A stretch of 64,000 bases of DNA from Campylobacter sputorum (GTDB taxonomy: Bacteria > Campylobacterota > Campylobacteria > Campylobacterales > Campylobacteraceae). The notes below the pieces were generated by a model that saw nothing but the letters and a program-made list of their open reading frames with translations, was not told the origin of the DNA and did no database searches. Shown piece by piece: positions 26,677 to 37,761 of this stretch; positions within the stretch are counted from its first letter, which is position 1; every line of letters begins with the position of its first letter. The translations under genes were made by a program, and so were the position numbers. The stretch is taken from positions 1,178,001-1,242,000 of the forward strand of contig NZ_CP019685.1 in assembly GCF_002220775.1 (NCBI RefSeq), read 5' to 3'.

Positions 26677-27456
26677 ATGATAGTCGATCTACACAATCAC
26701 ACTGTTTTATGCAATCACGCAAAAGACAGTATGGAAGAATATATTTTGCAAGCCATAAAAAATAAAACAAAATTTTTTGGCTTTTCTGATCATGCTCCCA
26801 TGAAATTTGATGAAGAATATAGAATGAAATTTGAAGATATAAAAAAATACGAACAAGATGTTTTAACATTAAAAGATATATTTAAAGATAAAATAGATAT
26901 TTCATTAGGATATGAAGTAGATTTTTTACCAAATTTTATGCAAGATTGTGTTTTACAATCAAAATGCGATTATCTCATAGGTTCGGTTCATTTTCTAGAT
27001 TCTTGGGGATTTGATAATCCTGAATACATAGGAGAATACAAAAATAAAAATATAGATGAAATTTATGAAAAATATTTTCTTAGTATCGAAAATATGGCAA
27101 AATCAGGATTATTTGATATAGTCGGACACATTGATCTTATAAAAGTATTTAATTTTAAGCCAACAAAAGATATAAAAATTTTATCACAAAATGCATTAAA
27201 AGCCATAAAAAAAGCTGATATGGTAGTTGAGCTTAACCTTTCTGGATATAGAAAACCAGTAAACGAACTTTATCCTGGCGATGAAATTTTAAAACAAATG
27301 GCAGAACTTGATATACCAATAACTTTTGGCTCAGATGCTCATGCTAAAAATCAAGTTGGCTTAAACTCCGAAAGAGCTGTGGCAAAAGCTAAAAAATTCG
27401 GCTATACAAAAGCTGCCATCTTTAAAAATAGAGATAGAAATTTTGTTGAGTTTTAA
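26677..27456 (+). CDS. PHP-family histidinol-phosphatase (HisJ/HisK type)
   Basis: The 259-residue PHP phosphoesterase likely removes phosphate from histidinol phosphate in histidine synthesis. Metal ligands are visible in VDLHNHTVLCNHA (about 3-15), YEVDF (near 87-91), IGSVHFLD, VGHIDLIK and GSDAHAKNQVG. The ATG at 26677 follows AGGAG closely; an upstream in-frame start has no ribosome binding site. The preceding 118 bases separate it from the divergent cheZ. It stands alone before glnA. Confidence 0.85.
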   Translation: MIVDLHNHTVLCNHAKDSMEEYILQAIKNKTKFFGFSDHAPMKFDEEYRMKFEDIKKYEQDVLTLKDIFKDKIDISLGYEVDFLPNFMQDCVLQSKCDYLIGSVHFLDSWGFDNPEYIGEYKNKNIDEIYEKYFLSIENMAKSGLFDIVGHIDLIKVFNFKPTKDIKILSQNALKAIKKADMVVELNLSGYRKPVNELYPGDEILKQMAELDIPITFGSDAHAKNQVGLNSERAVAKAKKFGYTKAAIFKNRDRNFVEF

Positions 27457-27480
27457 ATTTAATTCTTATGTTTTGTATGA

Positions 27481-27486
27481 TACAAT
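27481..27486 (+). promoter_or_regulatory. -10 box of glnA
   Basis: GTATGATACAATACG gives a TACAAT -10 about 31 bases before the ATG, and AAGGAG precedes the start by ten bases. Confidence 0.5.
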
Positions 27487-27516
27487 ACGAAATAAATTTT
27501 AAGGAGAAATAAAAAA

Positions 27517-28944
27517 ATGGGCAAATTTGTAAACAATATTGAGGAGTTTTACTCATTTTGTAACGAAAACGAAGTAGCTTTTGTTGATTTTCGTTTTACT
27601 GACTTAAAAGGAACTTGGCATCATGTTTCTTATAATTATAAAAGATTATCTAAAGATTTTCATAAAGGAATATCATTTGATGCAAGTAGTTTTGATGCTT
27701 GGCAGCCTATTGAAAAATCAGATATGGTATTAATTCCAGATATTGGAACTGCATTTTTAGATCCATTCACAGCTGATGTCACGATAGTTGTAATTTGCGA
27801 TGTTTATGATATTTACAAAAATGAATTTTATGCAAAATGTCCAAGATCTATCGCCAAAAAAGCTGAGAAATATCTAAAAGAAAGTGGCATAGGCGACACT
27901 TGCTTCTTTGGTCCAGAAAATGAATTTTTTGTATTTGATGATGTAAAAATAATAGATTCTATGAATTGTGCTATGTATAGAATAGACAGCGAAGAAGGTG
28001 GCTGGAATGGCGGAAAAGATTATCAAGACGGATACAACTCAGGTCATAGACCAGGTAGAAAAGGTGGATATTTCCCAGTTCAACCAGTTGATAGCATGGT
28101 TGATTTAAGAGCCGAAATGGTTCAAGTTTTAGAACAAGTTGGACTTGAAGTATTTGTTGTTCATCATGAAGTTGCACAAGCACAGGGCGAAATCGGGGTT
28201 AAGTATTCAACCCTAGTTGAAGCTGCTGATAATGTTCAAATATATAAATATATTGTAAAAATGGTGGCTCACCTAAATGGCAAAACAGCTACTTTTATGC
28301 CAAAACCTATACATGGAGATAATGGTAGCGGTATGCATGTTCATCAATCTATTTGGAAAGATGGTAAAAACTTATTTTATAAAGAAGGCAATTATGCAAA
28401 TTTAAGCGATATTGCAAGATGGTATATAGGTGGAGTTTTAGGCCATGCAAGAAGTGTAGCTGCTTTTACAAATCCAAGTACAAATAGCTACAAAAGACTA
28501 ATTCCTGGTTTTGAAGCACCTAGCATTTTAACCTATTCATCACAAAACCGCTCAGCATCAGTTAGAATTCCTTATGGCAGCGGTGAAAACTCAGTAAGAG
28601 CTGAAATGCGTTTCCCAGATAGCACTTCTTGCCCTTATTTAGCCTTTGCTAGTATGCTTATGGCTGGACTTGATGGTATTAAAAACAAAACAGAGCCAGT
28701 TGGACCAATGGATGAAAATTTATTTAAATTAACTCTTGATGAGATCAGACAAAGAGGAATCGAGCAATTCCCGCACACTTTACGCGGTTCGCTAGAAGCT
28801 TTAATACGCGATAATGCGTATTTATCTCCTATCATGGACGATAAATTTGTTGAAGCTTATCAGCATTATAAATTTAAAAGCCAAGTTTGGCCTTATGAAA
28901 AAAGACCAACTGTGTTTGAGTTTAAAACTTGTTATAGTTGTTAG
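27517..28944 (+). CDS. glnA: Glutamine synthetase, type I
   Basis: GlnA joins ammonia to glutamate with [12 protein letters not shown] (about 130-138), [15 protein letters not shown] (about 267-281) and [17 protein letters not shown] (about 325-341) are catalytic blocks. At the place of the adenylylated Tyr397 of E. coli the sequence is [13 protein letters not shown], with Phe403 instead of Tyr, so GlnE-type adenylylation cannot control it. The same loss is known from Helicobacter. The length of 475 residues is normal. Confidence 0.97.
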   Translation: MGKFVNNIEEFYSFCNENEVAFVDFRFTDLKGTWHHVSYNYKRLSKDFHKGISFDASSFDAWQPIEKSDMVLIPDIGTAFLDPFTADVTIVVICDVYDIYKNEFYAKCPRSIAKKAEKYLKESGIGDTCFFGPENEFFVFDDVKIIDSMNCAMYRIDSEEGGWNGGKDYQDGYNSGHRPGRKGGYFPVQPVDSMVDLRAEMVQVLEQVGLEVFVVHHEVAQAQGEIGVKYSTLVEAADNVQIYKYIVKMVAHLNGKTATFMPKPIHGDNGSGMHVHQSIWKDGKNLFYKEGNYANLSDIARWYIGGVLGHARSVAAFTNPSTNSYKRLIPGFEAPSILTYSSQNRSASVRIPYGSGENSVRAEMRFPDSTSCPYLAFASMLMAGLDGIKNKTEPVGPMDENLFKLTLDEIRQRGIEQFPHTLRGSLEALIRDNAYLSPIMDDKFVEAYQHYKFKSQVWPYEKRPTVFEFKTCYSC

Positions 28945-28945
28945 C

Positions 28946-28976
28946 AAATTTAAGTCCTTTTTTAGGACTTAAATTT
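28946..28976. terminator. Bidirectional terminator, glnA / nusA
   Basis: AAATTTAAGTCC, a T-rich loop of seven bases and GGACTTAAATTT form a perfect 12-bp stem between the convergent glnA and nusA; the last base overlaps the nusA stop. Confidence 0.65.
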
Positions 28977-30105
28977 ATAAATCTCCAAAAAGCTTTTTAA
29001 GATCTGTTAAATCGTTACTTTTCTTAACGTCAATATTATCTTCAATACTTGTTGTAGTATTAGCATTTTTTACAATTTCATTTAACTCTATTTCATAACC
29101 AGTTAACATAGAAGCCAAACGGATATTTATACCGCTTTTCCCAATAGCCTTACTCTTTTGTTCGCTAACTAAAGACACGATAGCCTTTTTATCATCTATC
29201 TTTACAGAACTTACTATAGCTGGACTCATTGCACGAGATATAAAAATTTCAGGCTGAGCTGCAAATTCTATAACATCTATATTTTCACCATTTAACTCAC
29301 TGCTTACTGCATTTATTCTAACCCCCTTTGTTCCAACTGTTGCACCAACTGGATCAATATTTGGAGATGATGAAGTAACTGCGATTTTAGCTCTCTCGCC
29401 TGGAATTCTAGAACTTGCTTGAATGATAACTGAGCCATCCTTTATTTCAGGAACCTCAGCACTTAAAAGAGCTTCTAAAAATTTAGGCGTCGTTCTTGAA
29501 ATTTCAACTTTAACACCATAAATTTTATCCATATAAACATTTTTTATAACAGCTTTTACAACACTTCCTACTTTAAATTTTTCACCTTTTATACGATTTT
29601 TTCTAGGCATAATAGCTTTTATATCATCAACTTCTATAAATGTATTTTCATCGCTATCTATATGAGTTACAACACCAAATATTATTTTTCCTATTTTTTG
29701 CTTATACTTATCAAAAATTTTCTCTTCTATTAGTTTTTGTATATGATAATCAAGCTCTTTTGATAGTATTCCAGCAGCAGTTCTACCAAGATTATCAAAA
29801 CTAAGTTCATAAGTTAGTGCATCACCTATTTCTAAACTAGAATCTATTTGTTTAGCATCATTTAAAGAAATGAAATTTTTACACTCTTCTTTCAACCTCT
29901 CATCTTCATTATCAAGAATCAAAATTTTTTGATATAATTTGACGGTTTTACTAACAGAATCAAACTTTACATCATATCCAAACTCATATCCATAAATTTT
30001 TTTAGCAGTATTTGTAATAGCAGTTACTACTCGCTCTTTAACATCTTGTATTTGTAATTTTTTTTCATTTGCGATAGATTCGATTATATCTACAATTTTT
30101 TCCAA
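28975..30105 (-). CDS. nusA: Transcription elongation/termination factor NusA
   Basis: The 376-residue protein has the N-terminal polymerase-binding domain, an S1 domain (about 130-200: FGVVTHIDSDENTFIEVDDI) and two KH domains (AVTSSSPNIDPVGATVGTKG and KAIGKSGINIRLASMLTGYE). It lacks the C-terminal acidic repeats of E. coli NusA, which is usual for Campylobacter. It is transcribed alone and divergent from the HP0268-like gene. Confidence 0.95.
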   Translation of the reverse strand: MEKIVDIIESIANEKKLQIQDVKERVVTAITNTAKKIYGYEFGYDVKFDSVSKTVKLYQKILILDNEDERLKEECKNFISLNDAKQIDSSLEIGDALTYELSFDNLGRTAAGILSKELDYHIQKLIEEKIFDKYKQKIGKIIFGVVTHIDSDENTFIEVDDIKAIMPRKNRIKGEKFKVGSVVKAVIKNVYMDKIYGVKVEISRTTPKFLEALLSAEVPEIKDGSVIIQASSRIPGERAKIAVTSSSPNIDPVGATVGTKGVRINAVSSELNGENIDVIEFAAQPEIFISRAMSPAIVSSVKIDDKKAIVSLVSEQKSKAIGKSGINIRLASMLTGYEIELNEIVKNANTTTSIEDNIDVKKSNDLTDLKKLFGDL

Positions 30106-30274
30106 ATTTATATCCTTTTATTTTCTTTTTTATCTAACAGCAATAAATCTAATTGGGATTTAAATATTAGTAAGACTAGTAATTATACAATTTTTACTCT
30201 TTCATTTAGTTTAATAGCATTTTTAGTCAAAAACTGATATACTCTTTAGTTCTAAAAAGTATGAAAGGCAAAAA

Positions 30275-30517
30275 ATGGAGTTAAAACTAGCTAGAAGTGA
30301 AATAAATGGTAAGCCAAAAGCCATTTCTATAACCAAAATAGAAGAAGATATCCAAAAAGTTGGACAAAAAATTTTTTATTTAGATAAAGAAAATTCACAT
30401 AAAGACATGTTGGCTTTTGTGGAATATTTTGAAAAAAAAGGCTTTAGCGTATATCACAGAACTGTAAAATACGGTCTTAGTGAAAATGACTATATGTATG
30501 AGGTGCATATACTTTGA
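30275..30517 (+). CDS. HP0268-family small protein (putative nuclease)
   Basis: This 80-residue protein matches the epsilonproteobacterial HP0268 family by its length and by the KIFYLDKEN and [17 protein letters not shown] blocks. The Helicobacter protein was reported to nick DNA and cut RNA; the same activity here is inferred. Its stop overlaps the TTG start of miaB (TTGA), so the two are co-translated. The promoter has a TGATATACT -10 near 30235-30243. Confidence 0.78.
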   Translation: MELKLARSEINGKPKAISITKIEEDIQKVGQKIFYLDKENSHKDMLAFVEYFEKKGFSVYHRTVKYGLSENDYMYEVHIL

Positions 30518-31809
30518 GTAAGCTTTTGTATATAAAAACACTTGGTTGTGCTATGAATGTGCGTGATAGTGAGCATATCATAGCAGAACTTCAAGATGAA
30601 TACACCCTTACCCAAGACATTTCATTAGCCGATCTTATACTTATAAATACTTGTTCTGTTAGAGAAAAACCTGTTCATAAACTATTTAGTGAGATAGGGG
30701 CTTTCGCAAAAGAAAAAAAACCTAATGCAAAAATAGGGGTTTGTGGTTGCACGGCAAGTCATTTAGGGGATGAAATTTTTAAAAAAGCTCCTTATGTTGA
30801 TTTTGTTTTAGGAGCTAGAAATGTTTCAAAAATTTCACAGGCTATAAAAAAACCTAAATTTATAAGCACAGACATAAACAATGATGAAACTACATATGAT
30901 TTTAACTCATACAGAAGCTCACCTTATAAAACTTATGTAAATATAATGATAGGTTGTGATAAAAAATGCACATATTGCATAGTTCCACAAACTAGAGGAG
31001 ATGAGCTTTCTATACCTTCACAAATTATACTCAATGAGATAAAAAAAGCCGCCAATAGTGGTGCAAAAGAGGTATTTTTATTAGGACAAAATGTAAATAA
31101 CTATGGTAAAAGATTTTCTAGTTCTCATGAAAAAATTGATTTTAGTGATCTTTTAGAAAAAATTAGCGATATAAGCGGAATAGAAAGAATTCGTTTTACT
31201 AGTCCTCATCCTTTGCATATGGATGATAAATTTATTGATGTTTTTGTAAATAATGAAAAAATTTGTAAATCCATACATATGCCACTTCAAAGTGGTTCAA
31301 CTGAAATTTTAAAAGCCATGAAAAGAGGCTATACAAAAGAATGGTACTTAAATAGAGCTCTGAAAATTCGCTCTCTTTGTAAAGATGTAGCCATAAGCAC
31401 TGATATCATCGTAGCATTTCCAGGAGAAAGCGATAAAGATTTTGAAGATACGCTTGATGTTATGAGAGAAGTGAGATTTGAGCAAATTTTCTCTTTTAAA
31501 TTTAGCCCTCGTCCACTTACAGTAGCTGCTAATATGAAAGATAAATTTATAGAAGAAAGCATAGCATCAAATCGCCTTACAACTCTACAAAACTATGGAA
31601 ATGAAATCCTAGATGAAATAGTTTTAGCCCAAAAAGATAAAACTCACAAAGTGTATTTTGATGAGTTAAGAAGCGGTGGAAAAATCGCAGGTAGAAGTTT
31701 TAATAACTTTTTAGTTGAAGTTAATGGAAGCGAAGAACTTCTTGGTTTAACAAAAGATGTCTTAATAACCAATCCAAAAAGAATGGTTTTAAATGGCAAA
31801 GTCCAATAA
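30514..31809 (+). CDS. miaB: tRNA 2-methylthio-N6-isopentenyladenosine methylthiotransferase MiaB
   Basis: MiaB adds a methylthio group to i6A37 of tRNA. Cluster-binding cysteines of the N-terminal domain lie in [13 protein letters not shown] (about 8-20) and [13 protein letters not shown]. The radical SAM motif is [18 protein letters not shown] (CxxxCxxC, about 145-162). A TRAM domain ends the protein. The 431-residue length is typical. The start is TTG, coupled to the HP0268-like gene, and its end overlaps the acyltransferase gene by 17 bases. Confidence 0.95.
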   Translation: MSKLLYIKTLGCAMNVRDSEHIIAELQDEYTLTQDISLADLILINTCSVREKPVHKLFSEIGAFAKEKKPNAKIGVCGCTASHLGDEIFKKAPYVDFVLGARNVSKISQAIKKPKFISTDINNDETTYDFNSYRSSPYKTYVNIMIGCDKKCTYCIVPQTRGDELSIPSQIILNEIKKAANSGAKEVFLLGQNVNNYGKRFSSSHEKIDFSDLLEKISDISGIERIRFTSPHPLHMDDKFIDVFVNNEKICKSIHMPLQSGSTEILKAMKRGYTKEWYLNRALKIRSLCKDVAISTDIIVAFPGESDKDFEDTLDVMREVRFEQIFSFKFSPRPLTVAANMKDKFIEESIASNRLTTLQNYGNEILDEIVLAQKDKTHKVYFDELRSGGKIAGRSFNNFLVEVNGSEELLGLTKDVLITNPKRMVLNGKVQ

Positions 31810-32422
31810 AAAATCAGAATTTTTGATCTTTTTATCAGAATTTATCATTTTTATACTTATAAAAATGATATTTCTTACTTGCAAAAAAACATACTCAGAT
31901 ACAAAACTTAGTGATAAAACTTGCTTTTTGATGTTTTGGCATGATAGACTTGCAATGATGCCTTTTGTAAAAAAACATTGGTGGAGTAAAGAAAGACAGA
32001 CAAATGTTATAATAAGCGATCACAAAGATGGCGAAATAATCACAAGAGTGATAAAAAGATTTAACATAGGAGCTATCCGTGGCAGCACATCAAAAGGTGG
32101 AGCTAGAGTTTTAATACAATCTTTTAAAGATATTGATAGCGGCATTGATATACTAATAACTCCAGATGGACCAAGAGGTCCAAGACATTCAATCAGCGAT
32201 GGAACGGTTATAATTCCACAAAAAAAGAATACACCAATACAAATTTTAAGCTATGAAGCAAGTAGTTTTTGGCGATTTAATAGTTGGGATAAGATGATTT
32301 TACCAAAACCATTTAGCACTATAAATTACATTTTAAGCGAACCATTTTACATAACTGGAATGAAAATGGATGAAGCAAAAGAATTTTTACAAAAAAAAAT
32401 GTCTCAAATAAATAAAGAATAA
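31793..32422 (+). CDS. DUF374 lysophospholipid acyltransferase-like protein
   Basis: The 209-residue protein has an N-terminal membrane segment (about 8-26) and the LPLAT-like block [12 protein letters not shown] (about 47-58), then [19 protein letters not shown] and [14 protein letters not shown], which define DUF374. Members are likely acyltransferases acting on lipid A or phospholipid. It shares the miaB transcription unit by overlap. Confidence 0.8.
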   Translation: MAKSNKKSEFLIFLSEFIIFILIKMIFLTCKKTYSDTKLSDKTCFLMFWHDRLAMMPFVKKHWWSKERQTNVIISDHKDGEIITRVIKRFNIGAIRGSTSKGGARVLIQSFKDIDSGIDILITPDGPRGPRHSISDGTVIIPQKKNTPIQILSYEASSFWRFNSWDKMILPKPFSTINYILSEPFYITGMKMDEAKEFLQKKMSQINKE

Positions 32423-32488
32423 AGAAATAAATTTAAATTTAAAGTCATTTTTGATAATATATACAGTTAATAACAAAATAGGATAATT

Positions 32489-33469
32489 ATGTCATTTTCA
32501 ATAAGAAAATTCTTTTCTAATCTGTTTGTAAGCATAATAGTAGAAGCAAAAGAGTGCAAAATTTATGGCGTTATATTAAAAAATGGAAAAATAGCCAAAA
32601 GAATAGAAACAAGCTTTGAGCATTTAGAAAATAATAAAGCAAATATAAGAGCCATAGAGTATATAAAAAAATATGAAAAAGAGTGTTCTTATATCTATAT
32701 AGCTCTATTTTTTGACTATATGTCACAAGGTGCTTTGCCTACTACAAATACTAATGAATATATAAATTATGGAGTAGATCCAAATAAAGTAAAAATCATA
32801 AATATGCCATCAAATTGGTCAATTTATGCAAATTATATGGAAATGAAACTTGCAAAAAATATACTTGGAAACTTGCAAGTTGATCTTTTATATTCACCAT
32901 TTGCACTTTTATACAGAGAGCTTCAGCAAATAGGCTTTTCTCAAGAAACTACTCTTTATGTTTACAATCACATAAATTCACTAGCACTTGCTATTTTTGA
33001 AAAAGATAAGATGAAATTTGGAGCTTTTTTTATCACAGCAACAACAGATGAAATAGAAGAGGATGAAAGGGATTTACAACAAATTAATACATCTCAAATA
33101 GACGAGATACTTTCAAATGAAAAAGAACTAAATAGCTTTGAAAAATTAGAATCTCTTGATAAATTTGATGACATAAAAGATCTTGATTTTCAAGATATAA
33201 ATAGCTTAGAAGATAGACAAAATTCTATTTCTATATTTGGTAGAGATATGAAAGCATATGAATATATAGTAAGCGCTATAGATGAGTATTATTCAAACAA
33301 ACTTTATGATGCTAAATTTTTAGAAAAAATTGTATTTTTTAACAACACAAAAATGAGCAAAACATTTTTAAGCTATATAGAATCACAACTACTTTTGAAA
33401 ATAGAAAATTATGATGTAAATACAATAGAAATTATGAACAATCTTATGATAAAAGAGATAAACATATGA
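32489..33469 (+). CDS. PilM-like protein (first of a PilMNO-like trio)
   Basis: The 326-residue soluble protein has an acid-rich middle (about 185-250) and looks like an actin-fold PilM relative, judged mainly by its place ahead of a PilN-like and a PilO-like gene. I cannot see a clear ATP-binding motif. A -10 (GATAATATA, near 32452-32461) and AGGATAATT ribosome site precede the ATG. Campylobacter has a PilMNO-like set (FcpMNO) described in the flagellar motor scaffold; this may be it, but that rests on memory. Confidence 0.55.
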   Translation: MSFSIRKFFSNLFVSIIVEAKECKIYGVILKNGKIAKRIETSFEHLENNKANIRAIEYIKKYEKECSYIYIALFFDYMSQGALPTTNTNEYINYGVDPNKVKIINMPSNWSIYANYMEMKLAKNILGNLQVDLLYSPFALLYRELQQIGFSQETTLYVYNHINSLALAIFEKDKMKFGAFFITATTDEIEEDERDLQQINTSQIDEILSNEKELNSFEKLESLDKFDDIKDLDFQDINSLEDRQNSISIFGRDMKAYEYIVSAIDEYYSNKLYDAKFLEKIVFFNNTKMSKTFLSYIESQLLLKIENYDVNTIEIMNNLMIKEINI

Positions 33470-33990
33470 CATATAGTCTAATAAAGCCGAAGAAAAAACC
33501 GATATTTTCATTATTTTCTAGAATTTGGATAGGATTTATTGCCTTTGTTTTCATAGCACTTGTATCATCAAATTTATTTATAATATATCAAAATAACGCT
33601 CTAAGCAAAGAAACAAAGCGTATGAATAGTAAATATGCAGAGACTATAGATAAAATTCATCAAAGCGAACAGCAAATCACAACTCTTACAAAACAAAAAA
33701 ATGCAGCAAATAGCATATATGCTACAAATTTAATACTAAAACAAAGTATAAAAAATTTATTTGATCTTGTTCCAGATAGCATAACTTTAGATGAAGTATA
33801 TATGGATAAAACAACGCTTATTATAAAAGGTGTAACCCCAACAAAAAATGTATTTGAAATGCTTTTAGCTGTTCCACTAAAATCTATTTTTACTACATCA
33901 AATACCACTTTTTACCAAACAAAAAACGGTTGGTTAAATTTCGTCAATACCAACAAAATCGATGATTATGGAATATATGATGAACGATAG
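33466..33990 (+). CDS. PilN-like bitopic membrane protein
   Basis: The 174-residue protein has a short cytoplasmic start with several Lys, one membrane helix (about 19-43), a coiled coil (about 48-80) and a small C-terminal alpha/beta domain (SITLDEVYMDKTTLIIKGVT, about 105-124). That order is the plan of PilN. The ATG overlaps the previous stop by 4 bases. Confidence 0.6.
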   Translation: MTYSLIKPKKKPIFSLFSRIWIGFIAFVFIALVSSNLFIIYQNNALSKETKRMNSKYAETIDKIHQSEQQITTLTKQKNAANSIYATNLILKQSIKNLFDLVPDSITLDEVYMDKTTLIIKGVTPTKNVFEMLLAVPLKSIFTTSNTTFYQTKNGWLNFVNTNKIDDYGIYDER

Positions 33991-34504
33991 AAGCATTGAA
34001 GATATGGATATAGTTAAACTACTTATATATATTGTAATTTTTTTAATCATTTGTGCTATTATGATTTTTTCATTTATAGTGCCAAATATAAAGGAATATA
34101 GACAAATAGAAGCAACTTATGCTTCTAGTCAACACGCACTTTTAAAAATTCAAAAGAACTTTGAAAATACTCTTGATGAATTAAACAATATAGAAAAAAC
34201 AAACGAATTTACCCTAAAATCATTAAATAATAAATTTAACGAAATTTCATTTATTGCATTTGCTAGTAAATATTTTGATAATGTAAATTTAAACGAGCTT
34301 CCAAAAACAGATGAAAATGATGAATTTTATAGATATGAACTAAATGTTACAAGTGCTATGAACACGCCTTCTAAATTTTATAATTTCTTAGATGATCTTA
34401 AAACTTATGACAATGTTGTAAAAGTTGATTTTCCAATAAATATGAAAAGCCAAGGAAATCTTATACATACAACTTTTAACATTAGAATTTATGGTGTAAA
34501 ATAA
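33962..34504 (+). CDS. PilO-like bitopic membrane protein
   Basis: The 180-residue protein has one membrane helix (about 18-40), a coiled coil and a C-terminal ferredoxin-like domain (YRYELNVTSAMNTPSKFYNF, about 120-140), as in PilO. It overlaps the PilN-like gene by 29 bases. Internal ATGs at 33977 and 33980 are alternative starts. It ends 11 bases from the convergent tilS. Confidence 0.6.
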   Translation: MIMEYMMNDRSIEDMDIVKLLIYIVIFLIICAIMIFSFIVPNIKEYRQIEATYASSQHALLKIQKNFENTLDELNNIEKTNEFTLKSLNNKFNEISFIAFASKYFDNVNLNELPKTDENDEFYRYELNVTSAMNTPSKFYNFLDDLKTYDNVVKVDFPINMKSQGNLIHTTFNIRIYGVK

Positions 34505-34515
34505 TTATATAAATT

Positions 34516-35505
34516 TTATAGAAAATTTTTTAAAGTGCTTGGATTTATTTCTTTAGCAAACAAATAAGGTCTTATTTTATTTGGCACTCTTAAAACTCTG
34601 CAAATTTCTTTAAATTTTTTATCCATTTTAACATTTAAAAAAGGGCAGATAAAAATGTATTTTTCGTTTTTACATATGGCAAATTTGCCTCCCATAACGC
34701 AACTTTCAGTTATGTTTTTCCTTTGATTTTCACTCATTACATAACCAAGTTTTTTTAAACATTTATCAATTCCCCTTAAAAAACATTTATCATTTTTTAT
34801 TATAAAAAGATTATATTTTCTAAAAACAAGCTCACTTTTTAAATTTTTTGCATCACTTTGTAATATACAAAAACTTTTTTTTAATCCATTTGCATAAAGT
34901 TTTATAAAATCATCACTAAATTTTGATCTAATAAAATTTCTTTTAAATTTAACATTATCATTAGAACTATCATGGAAAAAATATATATTATTTTCTTTTA
35001 AAAAGCTCATAATTTCTTGTTTTGATACATCCAAAAGTGGTCTTATGATATTAAAATGCTCTTTTTTATCTATCTTTTGCATGCCAAGAAGCTCATTTAA
35101 TCCAGCGCCTTTGCTAAGTTGCATTAAAAACCACTCAAATTTATCGTTTAGTTGATGAGCTGTTATGATATTTTTATAACCAAATTTAAGTGCAAGTTCT
35201 TCGAAAAAATTCCATCTTATATCTCTGGCGTGTTTTTCAAAATTTGAACTATTTTGCAAATCAAGTTTTACAACTTTTACAAATATTTTTTTATCAAATT
35301 TAGCTGCCAACTCTCTTGCAGAACTTTCTTCTTCATCGCTTTGTTTTCTGGTTTTATAATTTACAAAAGCAAGATCAAAATTTATACTAGCATTTTTTAA
35401 TATATAAAAAAGTGCGGTGCTATCACTGCCGTGAGAAAATGCGAGTAAATTTTTTTCATTTTTTAAGATATCTATATTTTTAAGCAATATCCAAAATTTC
35501 CCCAA
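34516..35505 (-). CDS. tilS: tRNA(Ile)-lysidine synthetase TilS
   Basis: TilS makes lysidine at C34 of tRNA-Ile(CAU) so that it reads AUA. The PP-loop reads [14 protein letters not shown] (about 20-33), where most bacteria have SGGx[18 protein letters not shown] and [20 protein letters not shown] are further family blocks. The 329-residue length is on the short side but typical for the genus. The start is a TTG inside the end of rimO (26-base overlap); another TTG at 35487 is possible. Confidence 0.9.
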   Translation of the reverse strand: MGKFWILLKNIDILKNEKNLLAFSHGSDSTALFYILKNASINFDLAFVNYKTRKQSDEEESSARELAAKFDKKIFVKVVKLDLQNSSNFEKHARDIRWNFFEELALKFGYKNIITAHQLNDKFEWFLMQLSKGAGLNELLGMQKIDKKEHFNIIRPLLDVSKQEIMSFLKENNIYFFHDSSNDNVKFKRNFIRSKFSDDFIKLYANGLKKSFCILQSDAKNLKSELVFRKYNLFIIKNDKCFLRGIDKCLKKLGYVMSENQRKNITESCVMGGKFAICKNEKYIFICPFLNVKMDKKFKEICRVLRVPNKIRPYLFAKEINPSTLKNFL

Positions 35506-36787
35506 TTAGTTTATCATTTGTAGCATCAGTTATTTTACATTTATAAACTTTACCTATTTGTAAATTTTTAAGGGCGCTATCATTTATCAAAATTTCGCCA
35601 TCTATGTCTTTATCCCAGATAACATTTTTAGCACCATAAAACATCTCGCCTTCGCTACTTACGCCATTTATTTCGCATAAAATTTCTTTGCCAATTTCAT
35701 TTTTAAAATTTTGCGAAATGATATTATTGACTATTTTTTCAATTTTATTTAATCTTTTTACAATTATATTATTTGGAATTTGCTCCATGCTAAAAGAATT
35801 CGTATCTTCTTCTTTAGAGTAAGCAAAAACCGAAATTCTATCAAATTTAAATTCACTTAAAAACTCGCACAACTCATCAAAATCACTCTGTTTTTCGCCA
35901 GGATGTCCTACTATAATGCCAGTTCTCAAAAAAGCATTTTTAGCACTACTCATCAAATTTAAAAGTTCTTTTATACGAGTTTTATTTGCACCTCTTTTCA
36001 TTATGTTAAGCATATCATCGCTAATATGCTGTATGGGCATATCAAAGTAATTTACAAATATATTAGAAGATATTATGCGTTTTATAAGAGCATCGCTTGT
36101 CGTAGTTGGATAAAGATAAAGTATCCTTGCAAACCTTACTCCACCTATTTTCTCAATTTTATCTATGAGCTCAATAAGTCCATCGCTAACGCCATTATCC
36201 TTATTAAAACTGCTAGTATCTTGAGCTATAAAACTAAAATCATGATACCCATTTTCACAAAGCTCTTTAACTTCATTTACTATATCATCTAAACTACGGC
36301 TTTTTAATCTACCTTTGAAAGTAGGTATAGCACAAAAACTACATTTTTGATTACAACCTTCTGATATCTTTATATAAGCATGGAAATTTGAGCCACTTAT
36401 AACTCTTTTTTCGTTTTTTTGCAAGTAAGTTTTTGGACTAAAAATGCTCTGTTTTTTTAAAATAATCTCATCTATCTTATCATAATCCCCAACCCCACTA
36501 AATATATCAACCTCAGGAAGTTCTCTCATAAGATCTTCTTTGTAACGCTGCATCAAACATCCAGTTACAACCAAAACTGAGTTTTCTTTTTTATGACTAG
36601 CAAGCTCTAAAATAGTATTAATACTCTCTTCTTTTGCACTATTTATAAAACCGCATGTATTTACTATCATAACATCAGCTTGGCTTGGATCTTGAGTAAG
36701 TTCGTAATTTTTTAATCTTCCAAGCATTATTTCACTATCAACTAAGTTTTTATTACACCCCAAAGAAACAAGATAAAGTTTTGACAT
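35480..36787 (-). CDS. rimO: Ribosomal protein S12 methylthiotransferase RimO
   Basis: RimO methylthiolates an aspartate of ribosomal protein S12. The opening [34 protein letters not shown] and the radical SAM motif [20 protein letters not shown] (about 140-159) separate it from its paralogue MiaB, which is also in this window. A TRAM domain ends the protein. It lies one base after panC and overlaps tilS. Confidence 0.95.
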   Translation of the reverse strand: MSKLYLVSLGCNKNLVDSEIMLGRLKNYELTQDPSQADVMIVNTCGFINSAKEESINTILELASHKKENSVLVVTGCLMQRYKEDLMRELPEVDIFSGVGDYDKIDEIILKKQSIFSPKTYLQKNEKRVISGSNFHAYIKISEGCNQKCSFCAIPTFKGRLKSRSLDDIVNEVKELCENGYHDFSFIAQDTSSFNKDNGVSDGLIELIDKIEKIGGVRFARILYLYPTTTSDALIKRIISSNIFVNYFDMPIQHISDDMLNIMKRGANKTRIKELLNLMSSAKNAFLRTGIIVGHPGEKQSDFDELCEFLSEFKFDRISVFAYSKEEDTNSFSMEQIPNNIIVKRLNKIEKIVNNIISQNFKNEIGKEILCEINGVSSEGEMFYGAKNVIWDKDIDGEILINDSALKNLQIGKVYKCKITDATNDKLIGEILDIA

Positions 36788-36788
36788 T

Positions 36789-37610
36789 TTATAACCAGAT
36801 ATTATCTATAAGACGAGTTTGACCAATATAAACAGCAACTAAGATTATTGTATTTCCGAGTTCTATTTTTTGTACCTCGGCTAAGTTTTTATCAGTTATA
36901 GCAACATAATCAACTTTTAATGGTTCTAAAATTTGAAGCATTTGAGTTTTTATACTTTGTGAATTTAACTCGCCTTGTTGTATTAAATTTGTAGCTTTTA
37001 CTAATGAACGAGAAAGTTTAAGAGCCATACAAAGCTCATCATCATTTAAATATGTATTTCTTGAACTAAGCGCAAGTCCATCGTTTGCACGAATTATATC
37101 ACAAGGAATTATGTTAATATTCATAAAAAACGTTTTTACCATATTTTGAACTATTATGAGTTGCTGTGTGTCTTTTTTACCAAAATAGGCATTTTTTGGT
37201 TTTATAAGATTAAAAAATTTATTAAGAACTCTTAAAACACCATCAAAATGCCCTGGTCTTGTTTTCCCTTCTAAGATAGTTGATAAATACTCTGGTGCTT
37301 TTATGAGTGGTTCATTTTCAAAATACATCTCGTTTTTGTTTGGCATAAAAACTACGCTAACTCCAAGCATTTCACAAATTTTTATATCCGCTTCTTCTTT
37401 TTTAGGATATTTATCAAAATCTTCTTCTGGCAAAAACTGAGCCGGATTTACAAATATAGAAACTATGCTAACTTCATTTTCACTCACGCACTTTTTTATA
37501 AGACTAACATGTCCGTCATGCAAAGCACCCATTGTAGGCACTAAACCTATGTTTTTACTAGATGTTTCAAGAAATTCTTGCAACTCTTTGATAGTTTTTA
37601 TAACAATCAT
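36789..37610 (-). CDS. panC: Pantothenate synthetase PanC
   Basis: PanC joins pantoate and beta-alanine with [19 protein letters not shown] (about 24-39) has the HxGH nucleotide site, and [32 protein letters not shown] and TRLIDN follow in family order. The length of 273 residues is normal. It heads panC-rimO-tilS on the minus strand. Confidence 0.95.
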   Translation of the reverse strand: MIVIKTIKELQEFLETSSKNIGLVPTMGALHDGHVSLIKKCVSENEVSIVSIFVNPAQFLPEEDFDKYPKKEEADIKICEMLGVSVVFMPNKNEMYFENEPLIKAPEYLSTILEGKTRPGHFDGVLRVLNKFFNLIKPKNAYFGKKDTQQLIIVQNMVKTFFMNINIIPCDIIRANDGLALSSRNTYLNDDELCMALKLSRSLVKATNLIQQGELNSQSIKTQMLQILEPLKVDYVAITDKNLAEVQKIELGNTIILVAVYIGQTRLIDNIWL

Positions 37611-37741
37611 AAATATCTCTTTTTATATTAAATTTAAGCCGTATTATAACAAATTATAATTTTAAAAATATAAAGAATAATTTATTTTAAAACATTTTTA
37701 AATTATTTACATCTTTTTAAACTAAAATTTAGTAAATTTGA

Positions 37742-37747
37742 TATAAT
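37742..37747 (+). promoter_or_regulatory. -10 box of nifS-nifU
   Basis: TTTGATATAATATC gives TATAAT 54 bases before the ATG of nifS. Confidence 0.6.
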
Positions 37748-37761
37748 ATCATCTGCAAAAA

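Noticed and set aside
26618-26869. Minus-strand 83-residue reading frame over the histidinol-phosphatase start
   Set aside because: It is antisense to the well-supported PHP phosphatase gene and shows no domain or start signal.
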